DNA of 64,000 bases from Phycisphaerales bacterium (GCA_040221175.1 JAVJVK010000004.1:976268-1040267), one strand, 5' to 3'. Shown: positions 33,174-42,320, counted from the stretch's first letter. Notes: a model not told the origin generated them from the sequence alone. Numbers and translations: made by a program.

Positions 33174-34502
33174 ATGAATCGTCAACTTGGTTGGATCACC
33201 GTGAGTTCGCTCGTTTGTTCGCTCGGGCTTGCCGGTTGTTCGTCGGGGCCAGATCTTGGCGTTCGCTCGAGCTTCTACGAGGACTGGAACGAAGACATCG
33301 GGCGCAGCGGATATGTGCCCGTGCTTCCCTTCCAGGAGGATGTGCGCGTTGGCGACATGTACCTGTACCAGAATGACCCGGAAGTGAGTAATTTCTTTGG
33401 CAGTTCGGCGCCGAGCCTGAACTCGGGCGGCGGCACGATGCGTTGGGGCTCTATTGATGTCGCGGATATGCTTAGCGATGAGTACGGCCGGCGCCAGCGT
33501 TTCACCGAGACGCCCGCGCGCGATGACGCGTGGATGGGTGAGGCCGACTCGAACCTGCGCGACGTTGCCGTCAGCGCGGCCTCGGCGATCACCGTTAGCG
33601 GCGTCGAGGCGGGCGGACTTATTCCCACCGAGGCCGCCGATCTGGCCCCGGGTACGAACTGGGAGGACGCCGAAGCGATCACGGTGCGCCTTAGCGAGAC
33701 CGAGAGCTACGGGCTGCCGCTCAGCCGCCTGCTGGGTGAGATCATCGAAAGCAGGGACGACGGACCGTACCTCCGCGCTCCGTACGGCGAAGACATCGGC
33801 TTGCTTGCCACTGGCACGCGTGACCGAGTGTTCCTGCGGGTGGTGGGCGAGGTGGCCTACGTCCGGGCAGCCGATATCGCGATCAAGCTCGACTCCGAGG
33901 CCGTACGCAAGCGTGCCGAGCGGATGTACGAGCGTGACCTGTACGAACGCCAGCAGGCCCAGGCGCTGGCCGAGCAGCAGCGGGCCGAGCAGCGTGAGCG
34001 GGCCCGCGAGGTCATCGAAGCCCGCCGGCAGGCCCGCGAGCGGGCCGAGCGTGAGGCCGCCGAGCGTGGAGAGACGATCCCGCCCGAGGACATGGATACC
34101 ACCGGCGTGCTGATGGACGAGACGCCCCCGCCCCCCGTTCGACTGACGGCTGAGGAAATGGCCGCGGCCCGCGAAGAGGAGATTGCCGCTTCGGTGCGCC
34201 CGTTCGCCCGCGCCGAGCGCATCAACACCGAACTGCGCGAGAACGACGTCGCTCGACCGATCAATAACACGGTACAGTTCCTGAGCATGTCCGACGACTC
34301 CGTCGCGATGCGTAAGTACTTCCGCCACGGCTTGGCCTTCGCCGTACGCGGCATCACGCTGGAGGTCGAGGCGTCGACGGGCAAGGTTCTCCGCCTGACG
34401 CCTATGGGCGAGGACTTTCGCCAGCGTCCCGTGACCGGCGAGGATGAGGAAGACGCCGACGCATCGGGTGGAGGCACCACGTCCGAGCGTGCGGACTCGT
34501 AA
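33174..34502 (+). CDS. Lipoprotein with charged coiled-coil region (442 aa)
   Basis: The signal peptide has lipobox GLAGC (Cys22). The mature part has a beta-rich N-terminal domain, then a long Arg/Glu/Gln-rich coiled coil (about 240-300, AERMYERDLYERQQAQALAE), a Pro linker (ETPPPPVRLT) and a C-terminal domain followed by an acidic tail. No family recognised. The layout suggests an envelope-anchored structural or linker protein. ATG 33174 has AGGGGAAAG upstream. A strong hairpin follows 40 bp after the stop. Confidence 0.75.
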   Translation: MNRQLGWITVSSLVCSLGLAGCSSGPDLGVRSSFYEDWNEDIGRSGYVPVLPFQEDVRVGDMYLYQNDPEVSNFFGSSAPSLNSGGGTMRWGSIDVADMLSDEYGRRQRFTETPARDDAWMGEADSNLRDVAVSAASAITVSGVEAGGLIPTEAADLAPGTNWEDAEAITVRLSETESYGLPLSRLLGEIIESRDDGPYLRAPYGEDIGLLATGTRDRVFLRVVGEVAYVRAADIAIKLDSEAVRKRAERMYERDLYERQQAQALAEQQRAEQRERAREVIEARRQARERAEREAAERGETIPPEDMDTTGVLMDETPPPPVRLTAEEMAAAREEEIAASVRPFARAERINTELRENDVARPINNTVQFLSMSDDSVAMRKYFRHGLAFAVRGITLEVEASTGKVLRLTPMGEDFRQRPVTGEDEEDADASGGGTTSERADS

Positions 34503-34959
34503 GAAGCTCGTCGATCATCAGATTCGTGGCGAGGAATTGCAGCCACCGCCCGCGAGAAGCGTTCCTGGGAATGCTCTTCGCGGGCGGTGGTGTATCCGCT
34601 TCGACTTCGACGCGCCCCCACGGCTCGTGCTCGATGGCGCCAACCCGCAGCGCACTTCGCGCATCGGCACGGTCGTCCTCAAAGCCGACCAGCCAGTTCG
34701 CCAGCAACGCCATGGCCAGCAGCGCGCTTGCGCGCGCCCCCGAACTTGGGCTGGTGCTCAAGGATCGTCCTGGCGAGGCGTAGTTGGCGCTGATGGCAGA
34801 GTTGGGACCAGCCGGGTGGGCGACGACCTCAGTCGAGACCCGGCAATGGCAGAAACACAACCGCCCGCCACGACCACGTCTCCGACGAAGGCCCGTGGAC
34901 TCATCGGCTAGGATGATTGCGGCCAGCCTTGAAAGAGGCTGCACTCGAAGGGGGGCATC
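34503..34959. other. Intergenic region with a long hairpin
   Basis: About 460 bp between the lipoprotein gene and the kinase gene. The only clear structure is the hairpin at 34544-34591. The rest shows no gene; minus-strand frames here are continuations of the kinase antisense frame. Confidence 0.4.
34544..34591 (+). terminator. Long GC hairpin after the lipoprotein gene
   Basis: CCACCGCCCGCGA (34544-34556) pairs perfectly with TCGCGGGCGGTGG (34579-34591), and the inner bases also pair to a tight loop (GTTCC-TG-GGAAT), giving a near-complete 23-bp stem. No T-tract follows, so it may be a processing/stability element or a factor-assisted terminator. Confidence 0.45.
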
Positions 34960-37464
34960 ATGGCGGAGCGTGACGACGCGACGATTGTCGACGGAGATCG
35001 GGCCGAGCCGGGTCAGCACATTGATCGCTACAAGCTGCTCCAACGCCTGGGCGAGGGTGGCTTCGGCACGGTCTGGCTCGCCGAGCAATCCGAGCCGGTC
35101 CGGCGTCAGGTTGCGCTGAAGATCATCAAGTTGGGCATGGACACCAAGCAGGTGATCGCACGCTTCGAGGCCGAGCGCCAGGCGCTGGCGATGATGGACC
35201 ACCCGGGAATCGCCAAGGTATTCGATGCCGGCTCGACTGAGACCGGTCGGCCGTACTTCGTAATGGAGCACATCAAGGGCGTGCCCATCCTGGAATACTG
35301 CGACACGCACAAGCTGGACACCCGTGCGCGTCTGAGCCTGTTCATCCAGGTGTGCGAAGCGATCCAGCACGCCCACCAGAAGGGCATCATCCATCGCGAC
35401 ATCAAGCCAAGCAACGTGCTGGTAACGCTGGAAGGCGACAGGCCCACGCCCAAGGTGATCGACTTCGGCATCGCCAAGGCAACCAACACCGAGCTTACGC
35501 AAAAGACGGTGTTTACCGAGCAGCGGCAGGTCATCGGCACGCCCGAATACATGAGCCCCGAGCAGGCCGAGATGTCGGCGCTGGACATCGATACGCGGAG
35601 CGACGTCTATTCGCTGGGCGTGCTGCTGTACGAACTTCTTACGGGCACGACGCCCTTTGACGGCCGCGACCTGATGAGCAAGGGCTTCGGCGAGATGATG
35701 CGGATCATCCGCGAGGTCGAGCCGGCCAAGCCCAGCACCCGCCTGTCCACGCTGGGCGAGAGCGCCAGCCTGACCGCCCAGCGCCGGCGCGCCGATGTCC
35801 GCAAGCTCGGCCTGATCCTCCGAGGCGATCTCGACTGGATCGTCATGTGCTGCCTGGAGAAGGACCGCACGCGCCGGTACGAGACGGCCAACGCGCTGGC
35901 CAAGGACGTCGAGCGACACCTGCACGACGAGCCGGTCGTCGCCGGTCCCCCCAGCACGAGCTACCGGCTGCGGAAGTTCGTTCGACGCAATCGTGCACAG
36001 GTCGCCGCCGGCGCGCTCGTCGCCGTCGCGCTGGTGCTGGGCATCATCGGCACGAGCGTGGGCCTGGCATGGGCGGTCGAAGCGCGTCGAGCCGCTGACG
36101 CGGCGCGCGTCGATGCCGAACTGGCCGCGGCGGAAGCCAGCGCCGAGGCGCAGCGCGCCGAGCGAGCCGAGGCCCAGGCGGTGCGGCGTGCCGAGCAGCT
36201 CGAGGTGGTCACGTCGTTCCAGGCGGCGCAGCTCTCGGGGCTCGACCCCGAACGCGCGGGGACGAAGCTCTTCGAGCACCTCGCCCAGCGCGTGCGGAGC
36301 GTGGGCGAGACGGGGGCCGACCCGCAGGCCGCCGACGCGGCACTCACGCTGCTGGGCCAACTGAACTTCACCGATGTGGCGCTGTGGCTGTTCCAGGCCG
36401 AGCTCTTCGATCCGTCGATCGACGCCGTCAATGCGCAGTTCGGCACGCAGCCGGCCCTGCGGGCCCGGCTCCTGGGCACGCTGGGCGAGACGATCATGGA
36501 GGTCGGCCTGCTGGAGCGCGCCATCGCCGTGCTCGAATCGGCCCTGGCCCTGCGAGAAGCCGAGTCGCCAGGGGCGCCGGACGACCACGCCGACCTGCGC
36601 AAGCTCCTGGGCCTGGCGTACCTTCGCGCGGGCATGATGGAGCCGGCCGAGATCGAACTCCGCCGCGCCTCGGCGGGCTTCGAGGCGACGCTGGGCGAGC
36701 GCGACCAGCGCACGCTCGACGCGGCGGACTTCCATTCCGACACGCTGCGCGTCATGGGCCGGCTCGACGAGGCGCGGGCGATTGGCGAGCGCACGCTGGA
36801 GCTGCGCCTGGCGACGCTGGGCCCCAACCACACCGACACGCTCAATTCGTACCTCAACCTGGCGCACCTGGCCATCACGCGCAGCGCCGACGAGGACGCC
36901 GAGCGGTACTTCCGCCTGGCCGCCGAGGGATTCGAGCGCGCCCTGGGCGAGGACAATCCGTCCACGCAGAACGCGCGCTCGGGGTGGGCCGAGGCCCTGG
37001 TGCGGATGGACCGGGCCGCCGACGCCGAACCGATCTACCGCCAGGTTCTTGCCTTCTACCGCGCGCGCCTGGGCGAGGACCACCCCAACACGATCACGAC
37101 CACGATGCGACTGGTGGACTGCCTGCAGGTGCAGGAGAAGTGGGACGACGCCCGGGCCCAGGGCGCCGCCGCGCTCGCCGCGGCGCGGGCCCAGCTGCCC
37201 CCCGGGCACTGGATGCTGGGCTCCTTCGCCTGGACGCACGCCAAGACCCTGCTGGCCCTGGAGCGGTTCGCCCAGGCCGAAGCGCTGATGCTCGAGGCGT
37301 GGGGCGCCATCGAGGCCACGCTGGGGCCCACGCACGTCCGGGCCATCGCCGTGGCGCGATCGCTCGACACGCTGTATACCACGTGGCACGCGGCCGAGCC
37401 GCAGGCCGGCCACGACGCGCACATCGAGACCTGGCGGGAGCGTGGAAGGCTGCCGGGGGGATGA
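34960..37464 (+). CDS. Serine/threonine protein kinase with TPR domain
   Basis: An 834-residue membrane kinase. Hanks-type catalytic domain at about 24-330: glycine loop [14 protein letters not shown]54 in VALKII, catalytic loop [11 protein letters not shown] (about 147), DFGIA and [12 protein letters not shown] single membrane helix follows (about 345-367), then Ala/Glu coiled coil and an extracytoplasmic TPR array (about 480-800) with the ALA..LG..H...T pattern of bacterial kinase-TPR fusions. The family is hugely expanded in planctomycetes. The start ATG 34960 has GGGGGG upstream. An FHA-domain protein, a phosphothreonine reader, lies immediately downstream on the opposite strand and could be a partner. 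Confidence 0.95.
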   Translation: MAERDDATIVDGDRAEPGQHIDRYKLLQRLGEGGFGTVWLAEQSEPVRRQVALKIIKLGMDTKQVIARFEAERQALAMMDHPGIAKVFDAGSTETGRPYFVMEHIKGVPILEYCDTHKLDTRARLSLFIQVCEAIQHAHQKGIIHRDIKPSNVLVTLEGDRPTPKVIDFGIAKATNTELTQKTVFTEQRQVIGTPEYMSPEQAEMSALDIDTRSDVYSLGVLLYELLTGTTPFDGRDLMSKGFGEMMRIIREVEPAKPSTRLSTLGESASLTAQRRRADVRKLGLILRGDLDWIVMCCLEKDRTRRYETANALAKDVERHLHDEPVVAGPPSTSYRLRKFVRRNRAQVAAGALVAVALVLGIIGTSVGLAWAVEARRAADAARVDAELAAAEASAEAQRAERAEAQAVRRAEQLEVVTSFQAAQLSGLDPERAGTKLFEHLAQRVRSVGETGADPQAADAALTLLGQLNFTDVALWLFQAELFDPSIDAVNAQFGTQPALRARLLGTLGETIMEVGLLERAIAVLESALALREAESPGAPDDHADLRKLLGLAYLRAGMMEPAEIELRRASAGFEATLGERDQRTLDAADFHSDTLRVMGRLDEARAIGERTLELRLATLGPNHTDTLNSYLNLAHLAITRSADEDAERYFRLAAEGFERALGEDNPSTQNARSGWAEALVRMDRAADAEPIYRQVLAFYRARLGEDHPNTITTTMRLVDCLQVQEKWDDARAQGAAALAAARAQLPPGHWMLGSFAWTHAKTLLALERFAQAEALMLEAWGAIEATLGPTHVRAIAVARSLDTLYTTWHAAEPQAGHDAHIETWRERGRLPGG

Positions 37465-37504
37465 ACAAGAGAACGGGCGCCATCGCCCGTGCGATAGGGT
37501 GCGG

Positions 37505-37870
37505 CTAGTCCTGGATGGTCGGCCGGGTGCGGTGGCCGCGCTCGTGCCAGTGGTCCATGGCGCTCTCGCGATCGTCGAATTCCCGGGCCCAGAAGGCGAT
37601 CTTGGAGCGGCCGATCTCGATCACGTCGCCGTCCTCCAACTCGCACTCGCCCTGGACGTCGCGGCCGTTGATCCGCAGGCCGTTAGCGCTCTTCAGGTCG
37701 GTGGCCAGATAGCGGCCCTGGTCGCAACGAATCTGCAGGTGCTTGCGGCTGACGCGGTCGTCGGTGATCTGGACGGGGCAGGCCTCGTCCCGGCCCACGA
37801 CCATGGTGCGCGAGCCCAGCGGGTAGTAGTCGCCCTCGTTGGGGCCCGAAACGATCGACAGCGACGGCAT
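37505..37870 (-). CDS. FHA domain protein (121 aa)
   Basis: Almost the whole protein is one forkhead-associated domain: GSRTMVVGRDEACPVQI, then DDRVSRKHLQIRC (the S-R-K-H phosphothreonine-binding stretch), SANGLRINGRDVQ and LEDGDVIEIGRSKIAF. A short charged C-terminus follows. FHA domains read phosphothreonine, so it is a plausible adaptor for the neighbouring kinase. ATG 37870 has GGAGGAGG 5 nt upstream; the longer frame is an artefact. Confidence 0.92.
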   Translation of the reverse strand: MPSLSIVSGPNEGDYYPLGSRTMVVGRDEACPVQITDDRVSRKHLQIRCDQGRYLATDLKSANGLRINGRDVQGECELEDGDVIEIGRSKIAFWAREFDDRESAMDHWHERGHRTRPTIQD

Positions 37871-37956
37871 GGCGGCCTCCTCCACGTAGAGTGGCAGTAT
37901 ATCGGCCGGCCGGGCCGCGGGCAGGGCCGCTCGCCGGGCGCCCGGCGCACCCCCAT

Positions 37957-38244
37957 TCACCCCGGCATTGCATCCCACCGCTCGCGCACCCACTTGAGGG
38001 CGCCCTTCTGGACCCCCTTGAACTTGGGCTGGTGCTCCAATATCGCCACCACCACGCCGCACCCGTCGGGCAGCGACCACTTGGCGTCGTGGTACACCCG
38101 GCTCTGGCTGGCCTCGGCCTGCACCAGCGCGAGGCCGGGCCAGAGGTGGGTGCAGTCGTCGAACAGGCCGTCCAGGCGCGACAAGTCCGCCGGCGGGGCG
38201 TCCTGGGCGTTGCTGGCGCGGGCGGCGACGAGGAAGACGGGCAT
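37957..38244 (-). CDS. Hypothetical protein (95 aa)
   Basis: Starts MPVFLVAARASNAQDAPPAD, then a mostly helical body ending with a basic stretch (EHQPKFKGVQKGALKWVRER). No recognised domain and no convincing cleavable signal. It lies between the FHA gene and the YncE-like gene, all on the minus strand, with 47 bp to the upstream gene's stop, so it may share their transcript. Confidence 0.55.
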   Translation of the reverse strand: MPVFLVAARASNAQDAPPADLSRLDGLFDDCTHLWPGLALVQAEASQSRVYHDAKWSLPDGCGVVVAILEHQPKFKGVQKGALKWVRERWDAMPG

Positions 38245-38291
38245 GACGCAGGGTATCGGCCTGGTCGCGGCGGCCGGATATCGGCGCCCCC

Positions 38292-39318
38292 TCAGGGCAC
38301 GTACGCCAGGCCGAAGGGATTGCGCCCCACGGTCACCTCGCCGATCAGGCGGGGCTGGCCGCGCCGGCCGGCCGCGCGATAGATGCTGACCCGGTCGGCC
38401 ATCATGCCCGAGTGGGTGACGTAGAGCTTGTTGCCGCTGGGCGTCAGGGCGATGTTGTGCGGCGTGGGGAAGGGCGTATCGGTGGGCTCGGCGACGACCT
38501 CCATCGTTCTCGTGTCGATCTTCACCAGCCCCCCATCGCCCCCGCCGGCGATGTTGGTCGTAAAGAACGTGCGGCCGTCCAGGTCCATGCCAGCGCCGTG
38601 CGCGTTGTCGACGGCGATGACCGCCTTCTCGTCGAGCGTCAGGCGGTCGAGCACGTGCACGGCGTCGCCACCCTGGGCGGGCACGTACAGGTCGCGCGTG
38701 CCGTAGGCGATGGACAGGTGCGGGTCGTCGCCCACCTCGGCCCGGCCGATCTCTTCGCCGCTGAGCGTGTCGTACTGCACGACCCAGTCGGTGTCGCCGT
38801 CGACGCCGATGACCGTCACGTAGGCGAGCAGCCCCAGCGGCGAGACGATCACGTCGTGGGGCTTGCCGCCCATGGCCACCAGGTCGGCGGGCGTGTCGAC
38901 GGCGCCCACCGTCTCGAGCGTGCGCATGTCGATGATCGAGGTGGTGTTGTCGACGTCGTTGTTGACCCACAGCTGGGCCGTGGCCGGGCTGCCCCACATG
39001 TGGAAGACGCCCTCACCGGCGCTCGCCTCGCCGACGATCTCGCGCGTCGTGGCGTCGAAGGCGACCACCCGGTCGTTGCCCCGGTCGCCCACGAACACGC
39101 GGTCGGTGCGCTGCGAGTAGAACACGTACATCGGCTCGGGGCGCTCGGCCCCGGGCAGCTCGAGCGTCTGGACGACCTCGTCGCGGCGCACGTCGATCAC
39201 CGAGACGGTGCCCGAGACGCGGTTGGCGATCCAGACGGTGCCCTGCGGGCTCTTGTCCAGGTCCGGGCCGGCCGAGAGCATGGTGGTCAGGGCGATGGTC
39301 AGGCTTGAAACGAACATG
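38292..39318 (-). CDS. YncE-like beta-propeller protein (342 aa)
   Basis: A secreted seven-bladed propeller candidate. A short hydrophobic N-terminus is followed by about seven repeats of the YncE/lactonase type, for example GTVWIANRVSGTVSVIDVR, RVFVGDRGNDRVVAFD, QLWVNNDVDNTTSIID, GDAVHVLDRLT, KLYVTHSGMMADRVSIY. These proteins are envelope or secreted scaffolds; no catalytic residues can be assigned. ATG 39318 has GAGAGG upstream. The palindrome at 39361-39376 stands 43 bp before the start and may be an operator. Confidence 0.85.
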
Positions 39319-39360
39319 GGGTTCCTCTCTCTCTGGCGATTGGTGTTGCACGCGTGCCGA

Positions 39361-39376
39361 CGCGCACCGGTGCGCG
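39361..39376. promoter_or_regulatory. 16-bp perfect palindrome upstream of the YncE-like gene
   Basis: CGCGCACCGGTGCGCG reads the same on both strands and lies 43 bp upstream of ATG 39318. It is a candidate operator for a dimeric regulator, in a GC-rich 298-bp intergenic stretch (39319-39616) that otherwise shows no gene. Confidence 0.3.
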
Positions 39377-39616
39377 CCCGCGCACTGGGTCGCCGCCGCG
39401 CAGCGCGCCTGGCGCGCGGCGCCGCCGATGAGCCAATTCCTGGAACTATGAATGCGCCTTCACGGGCTATTCGGTCGCCGGCCGGGGTCGGGCGTCCGCG
39501 GCGGCGGGCGTGGCGACGGCGCGCGGCCGATGACGCGGGGACGAACCCGCGCCATCGGCCGCGTGCGTGGCAAGAACGAAGCGTTCGAAGCGTTCGAAGC
39601 GACAGGATCTCGAGGC

Positions 39617-40264
39617 CTACGCCGCCGCCTCGCCCTGCTGGCCGTTGCCCGAGCCGAGCTTGACCGGCACGACCGGGCCCTGGACGACCTTGTCGGTCTG
39701 CTGGGCCAGGATCTGGTACTGCACGCTGTCGGTCCCAAAGGGAATCGCGTTGTCGGTGAAGCTCTTGTCGGTGGTGGTGGCGATCATGGTGAAGGCGCTC
39801 TCGCCGGCGAGCTTGCGCTTGACGACGTAGAACGTGCCCTGGGGCCCCTTGCCCTTCCACCGCAGTTGCAGCGACCCGTCGAACTGCAGCGCGTAGAGCA
39901 CGTCGCTGGGCGCCTCGGGCGGCGGCGTCTCGCTGGGGTTGGCCTTGGGGCTCAGGTCGGCCAGAACATACACTCGCGGATCGTCGGTGCTGGCGGCGAA
40001 CGCCTTCACCTCCAAGATCAGGTCGCGCACCATGTCCAGGGCCTCGTCGGCCGCGTTGTGGTACGACGCGGTCGCGCTCTTGCTGTTGGCGCGTGCCGCG
40101 CCGGCGGCGGTCCTGAGGTTGGTCGCCGTCGCGATGGCCGAGGACACGGCCGAGACGGTCGTCGGATCGACCCCGATCGCCGCGGCGTTGGCCGTCCACG
40201 TCGCCAGGCGTTCGGTGGTCCAGTCGAGGGCCGCGCTTCGTTGTGATGGCAGATTCCTGCCCAT
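39617..40264 (-). CDS. Hypothetical protein with C-terminal Fn3-like region (215 aa)
   Basis: The N-terminal half is helical and Ala/Thr-rich (LDWTTERLATWTANAAAIG, SAIATATNLRTAAGAARA), the C-terminal half beta-rich (LQLRWKGKGPQGTFYVVKRK, FTMIATTTDKSFTDNAIP) like a fibronectin type III repeat. It resembles, from memory, a planctomycete family of small helical-plus-Fn3 proteins of unknown role. There is no clear signal peptide. The start ATG 40264 is the first of the frame. Upstream on its strand lie the A-tract hairpin (40391-40411) and the 21-bp repeat array. Confidence 0.65.
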   Translation of the reverse strand: MGRNLPSQRSAALDWTTERLATWTANAAAIGVDPTTVSAVSSAIATATNLRTAAGAARANSKSATASYHNAADEALDMVRDLILEVKAFAASTDDPRVYVLADLSPKANPSETPPPEAPSDVLYALQFDGSLQLRWKGKGPQGTFYVVKRKLAGESAFTMIATTTDKSFTDNAIPFGTDSVQYQILAQQTDKVVQGPVVPVKLGSGNGQQGEAAA

Positions 40265-40390
40265 GAGAAAGACTCCGAATCAGGGTGGAGCGGGGCGCCG
40301 TCGCCACGACCCACGGTTCATGTATGGCCGACCCCTTGCCGGCCTGCACCATGGATCGACGGTCTGGGAGGGCGACTTTGGTCCGAGTTG

Positions 40391-40436
40391 AAAAAACCGC
40401 GAAAGTTTTTTGCAAGTTCCGCTCTTGCAAGAACTT
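40391..40436. promoter_or_regulatory. Two adjacent inverted repeats, A/T-rich
   Basis: AAAAAAC (40391-40397) and GTTTTTT (40405-40411) form a 7-bp A/T stem. Next to it AAGTTC (40414-40419) and GAACTT (40431-40436) form a second stem, and TTGCAAG is repeated at 40410 and 40425. The cluster is about 130-170 bp upstream of ATG 40264 on the minus strand. It could be a regulatory site or a transcription boundary. Confidence 0.35.
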
Positions 40437-40533
40437 ACGAAACAGGCCCCGCAGCCGGATCCCGGCCCCGGCGTCGGCGGGAGGGCCCAAAGAAGGCCCG
40501 AGCGAAGGCCCGAGAACACGATTTCTCCCCTCC

Positions 40534-40690
40534 GCGCAACGCGTTGCGCGCTCGGCGCAACAGTGAGCGCGGCCCGCGCAACGCGATCCCGGCCCCGCGC
40601 AACGCGATGCGCGAGGGGCGCAACGCGTCCTGGAGCCCGCGCAACGCGATGCGCGGGGGGCGCAACGCGTTCTGGGAGCCGCGCAACGCG
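40534..40690. repeat. Tandem array of 21-bp repeats with core GCGCAACGCG
   Basis: The core GCGCAACGCG starts at 40534, 40576, 40597, 40618, 40639, 40660 and 40681, with a degenerate copy (GCGCAACAGT) at 40555: eight units spaced exactly 21 bp. Between cores the sequence is variable but alternates, and several units continue as ATGCGCG, making imperfect palindromes. The first unit is the perfect palindrome GCGCAACGCGTTGCGC. There is no unique spacer of CRISPR type. Equal phasing of two helical turns resembles iterons or cooperative protein-binding arrays. Confidence 0.85.
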
Positions 40691-40755
40691 ATGCCGGGGC
40701 CCGGTGGCGTGATCGGCGGGCATGCACGCCGCGATGGGCCGCTGGCGGTTTGTGC

Positions 40756-40784
40756 TTGCGTGTTCGGCTGGGTTCTGGTATGCT
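40756..40784 (+). promoter_or_regulatory. Predicted promoter of the first FG-GAP gene
   Basis: TTGCGT (40756-40761), 17-bp spacer, TATGCT (40779-40784), 21 bp before ATG 40806. The paralogous gene has the same -10 and spacing (42476-42504), which supports both. Confidence 0.55.
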
Positions 40785-40805
40785 GTGGGCGAGAGGAGAC
40801 CAGAG

Positions 40806-42095
40806 ATGCCCGAGAGCCGTGTCGTTCTGACCGTGCTGGCCGCCGCCACGCTGCCGCTCACCGCGTTGGCCCAGGACTGCGACCCTATCGAGATCTTCGC
40901 GCCACAGATGGCGTATGACGCGGGCGCAACGCCACTCTCCATCGACCTGGCCGATCTGGACGGCGATGGCGACGCCGACATGGCCGTGGCAAACTACATC
41001 AGTAACGACGTGAGCGTGTTGCTCAACAATGGTGATGGCACGTTTGCGTCTCAAGTGCGATACGAAGTAGGCGAACTTCCATGGTCCGTGGCGATTGGCG
41101 ATCTGGACAGTGACGGTGACGGTGACCTGGCCGTCTCCAGCCGCGACAGCGACAGCGTGAGCGTGCTGCGCAATCACGGTGATGGCACATACGCGCCAGA
41201 GGTGCGCTATCGGGTCGTCGGCGGCCCCGTATCCCTGGTGATGGGAGACCTGGACAGCGATGGCCACGCAGATCTGGCGGTGGCGTGCCCCCTCACGAAC
41301 GGCGTCAGCGTGCTGCTGAACAACGGCGACGGCACCTTTGCGCGGGAAGTTCAGTATCGCGCGGGCGTTCGAGCCTTCGGCGTGGCGATCGGCGACCTCG
41401 ATGGCGATGGCGACGCCGACCTGGCCGTGGCGAACAGCAGCAGCGCCGATGTGAGCCTGCTCTTGAACGCCGGGGACGGCACCTTCCCGACCCAACTGCG
41501 GCATGACGCGGGCGATCAGCCCAACAACGTCGCGGTGGGCGACTTGGACGGTGATGGTGACGCGGACCTCGTCGTGGCCAACGGGGATAGCCTTGGCATC
41601 GGCGTGCTCCTGAACGACGGCAACGCCGTCTTTGCCCCCGCCGTGTTCTATGACGCGGTGTACGGCTACGGAAGCCTGGTCATCGATGACGTGGACGGCG
41701 ATGGCGACGCGGACCTGGTCTTGGGCAACGCGTCTGCTCTGGATGTCAGCGTCTTCTTGAACAAAGGAGATGGAACATTCGCGCCCCGCGTGCCTTTGTC
41801 TGCCGGCCTGGAGCCCATCGGGCTGCAACTCGGCGACCTGGACGGCGACGGCGACCCGGACCTGGCCGTTACCGATGCGAGCAACGACAACGTCACCGTG
41901 CTCTTGAATCGGTGCGGGCCGTTTCCCTGCCCCGCCGATCTCGACGGCGACGGCGTGCTCACGATCTTCGACTTCCTGGCCTTCGGCAACCTCTTCGATC
42001 TGATGGACCCCATCGCCGATTTCGACGGCGACGGCGACTTCACGATCTTCGATTTTCTCTCGTTCCAGAGTGCCTTCGCTGCTGGCTGCCCGTAG
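40806..42095 (+). CDS. Secreted FG-GAP/VCBS propeller protein with dockerin-like C-terminus
   Basis: A 429-residue exported protein: signal peptide (ending LALAQ), then seven FG-GAP/VCBS repeats of about 49 residues (pattern DLDGDGDADLAVAN...VSVLLNNGDGTFA), enough for one seven-bladed propeller with calcium-binding DxDGDGxxD loops. The linker NRCGPFPCPADLDGDG follows, then two dockerin-like EF-hand segments (FDFLAFGNLFD, FDFLSFQSAFA) ending GCP. This tail is the 'GC-type dockerin' anchor known from Phycisphaerales, probably a surface-attachment or sorting signal. ATG 40806 has GGAG upstream and fits the signal peptide; the longer frame to 40722 does not. A larger paralogue follows at 42525. 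Confidence 0.9.
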   Translation: MPESRVVLTVLAAATLPLTALAQDCDPIEIFAPQMAYDAGATPLSIDLADLDGDGDADMAVANYISNDVSVLLNNGDGTFASQVRYEVGELPWSVAIGDLDSDGDGDLAVSSRDSDSVSVLRNHGDGTYAPEVRYRVVGGPVSLVMGDLDSDGHADLAVACPLTNGVSVLLNNGDGTFAREVQYRAGVRAFGVAIGDLDGDGDADLAVANSSSADVSLLLNAGDGTFPTQLRHDAGDQPNNVAVGDLDGDGDADLVVANGDSLGIGVLLNDGNAVFAPAVFYDAVYGYGSLVIDDVDGDGDADLVLGNASALDVSVFLNKGDGTFAPRVPLSAGLEPIGLQLGDLDGDGDPDLAVTDASNDNVTVLLNRCGPFPCPADLDGDGVLTIFDFLAFGNLFDLMDPIADFDGDGDFTIFDFLSFQSAFAAGCP

Positions 42096-42143
42096 CCGTT
42101 GGGCCGGGGTAGGCACGGGGCATCGCTCCTACCCTCCCCTCCC

Positions 42144-42320
42144 ATGACCCCCACCGCCCAGACCACCGCCCAGACCTCCCAACCCGGCGAAGCCGGAGTC
42201 CTCCACACCGCCCGCCAGGGCGATATCCACCTGTGGACGCGCACCCTCATCCCCACGACGAGGGAGGCCCCCGCCGACGCGACGACGCCCGGCCGCGTGT
42301 TCCCGGTCCGCGCGGGCTGA
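42144..42320 (+). pseudogene. Truncated duplicate of the proS 5' end
   Basis: This 58-codon frame is clearly a copy of the start of proS at 44898. Shared stretches are MTP.AQT, RQGD(I/V)HLW, RTLIPTTREAPADATTP and VF.VRAG, after which it ends in TGA where proS continues. The upstream 15-20 bp, including TACCCT 8 bp before the ATG, is also duplicated. It follows the first FG-GAP gene exactly as real proS follows the second, so it marks a tandem duplication whose breakpoint lay inside proS. A short peptide could still be made from the copied promoter. Confidence 0.85.

Larger units (their letters stand above)
40265..40805. other. Intergenic region with A-tract hairpin and 21-bp repeat array
   Basis: About 540 bp between a minus-strand and a plus-strand gene. 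Contents from left: an inverted repeat AAAAAAC/GTTTTTT, a second inverted repeat AAGTTC/GAACTT, a tandem 12-bp motif (GAAGGCCCGAGC, near 40490-40515), the 21-bp array, and the promoter of the FG-GAP gene. Open frames here follow from the period being a multiple of three and are not evidence of genes. Confidence 0.6.

Noticed and set aside
34402-37422. 1006-codon minus-strand frame opposite the kinase
   Set aside because: Shadow of the kinase-TPR gene; no recognisable domain.
40534-40690. CRISPR array
   Set aside because: Repeat cores are 10 bp with 11-bp intervals that alternate rather than being unique; no cas genes are present.
40388-40918. Plus-strand frame through the 21-bp array encoding RNAxxxx heptads
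   Set aside because: A 21-bp period keeps all six frames open, so the frame is not evidence; there is no Shine-Dalgarno sequence and it overlaps a promoter and another start.
38292-42116. Minus-strand frame of 1274 codons covering the YncE-like gene and regions beyond
   Set aside because: Only the last part (start 39318) is a real protein; the upstream part is opposite other genes and has no protein-like content.
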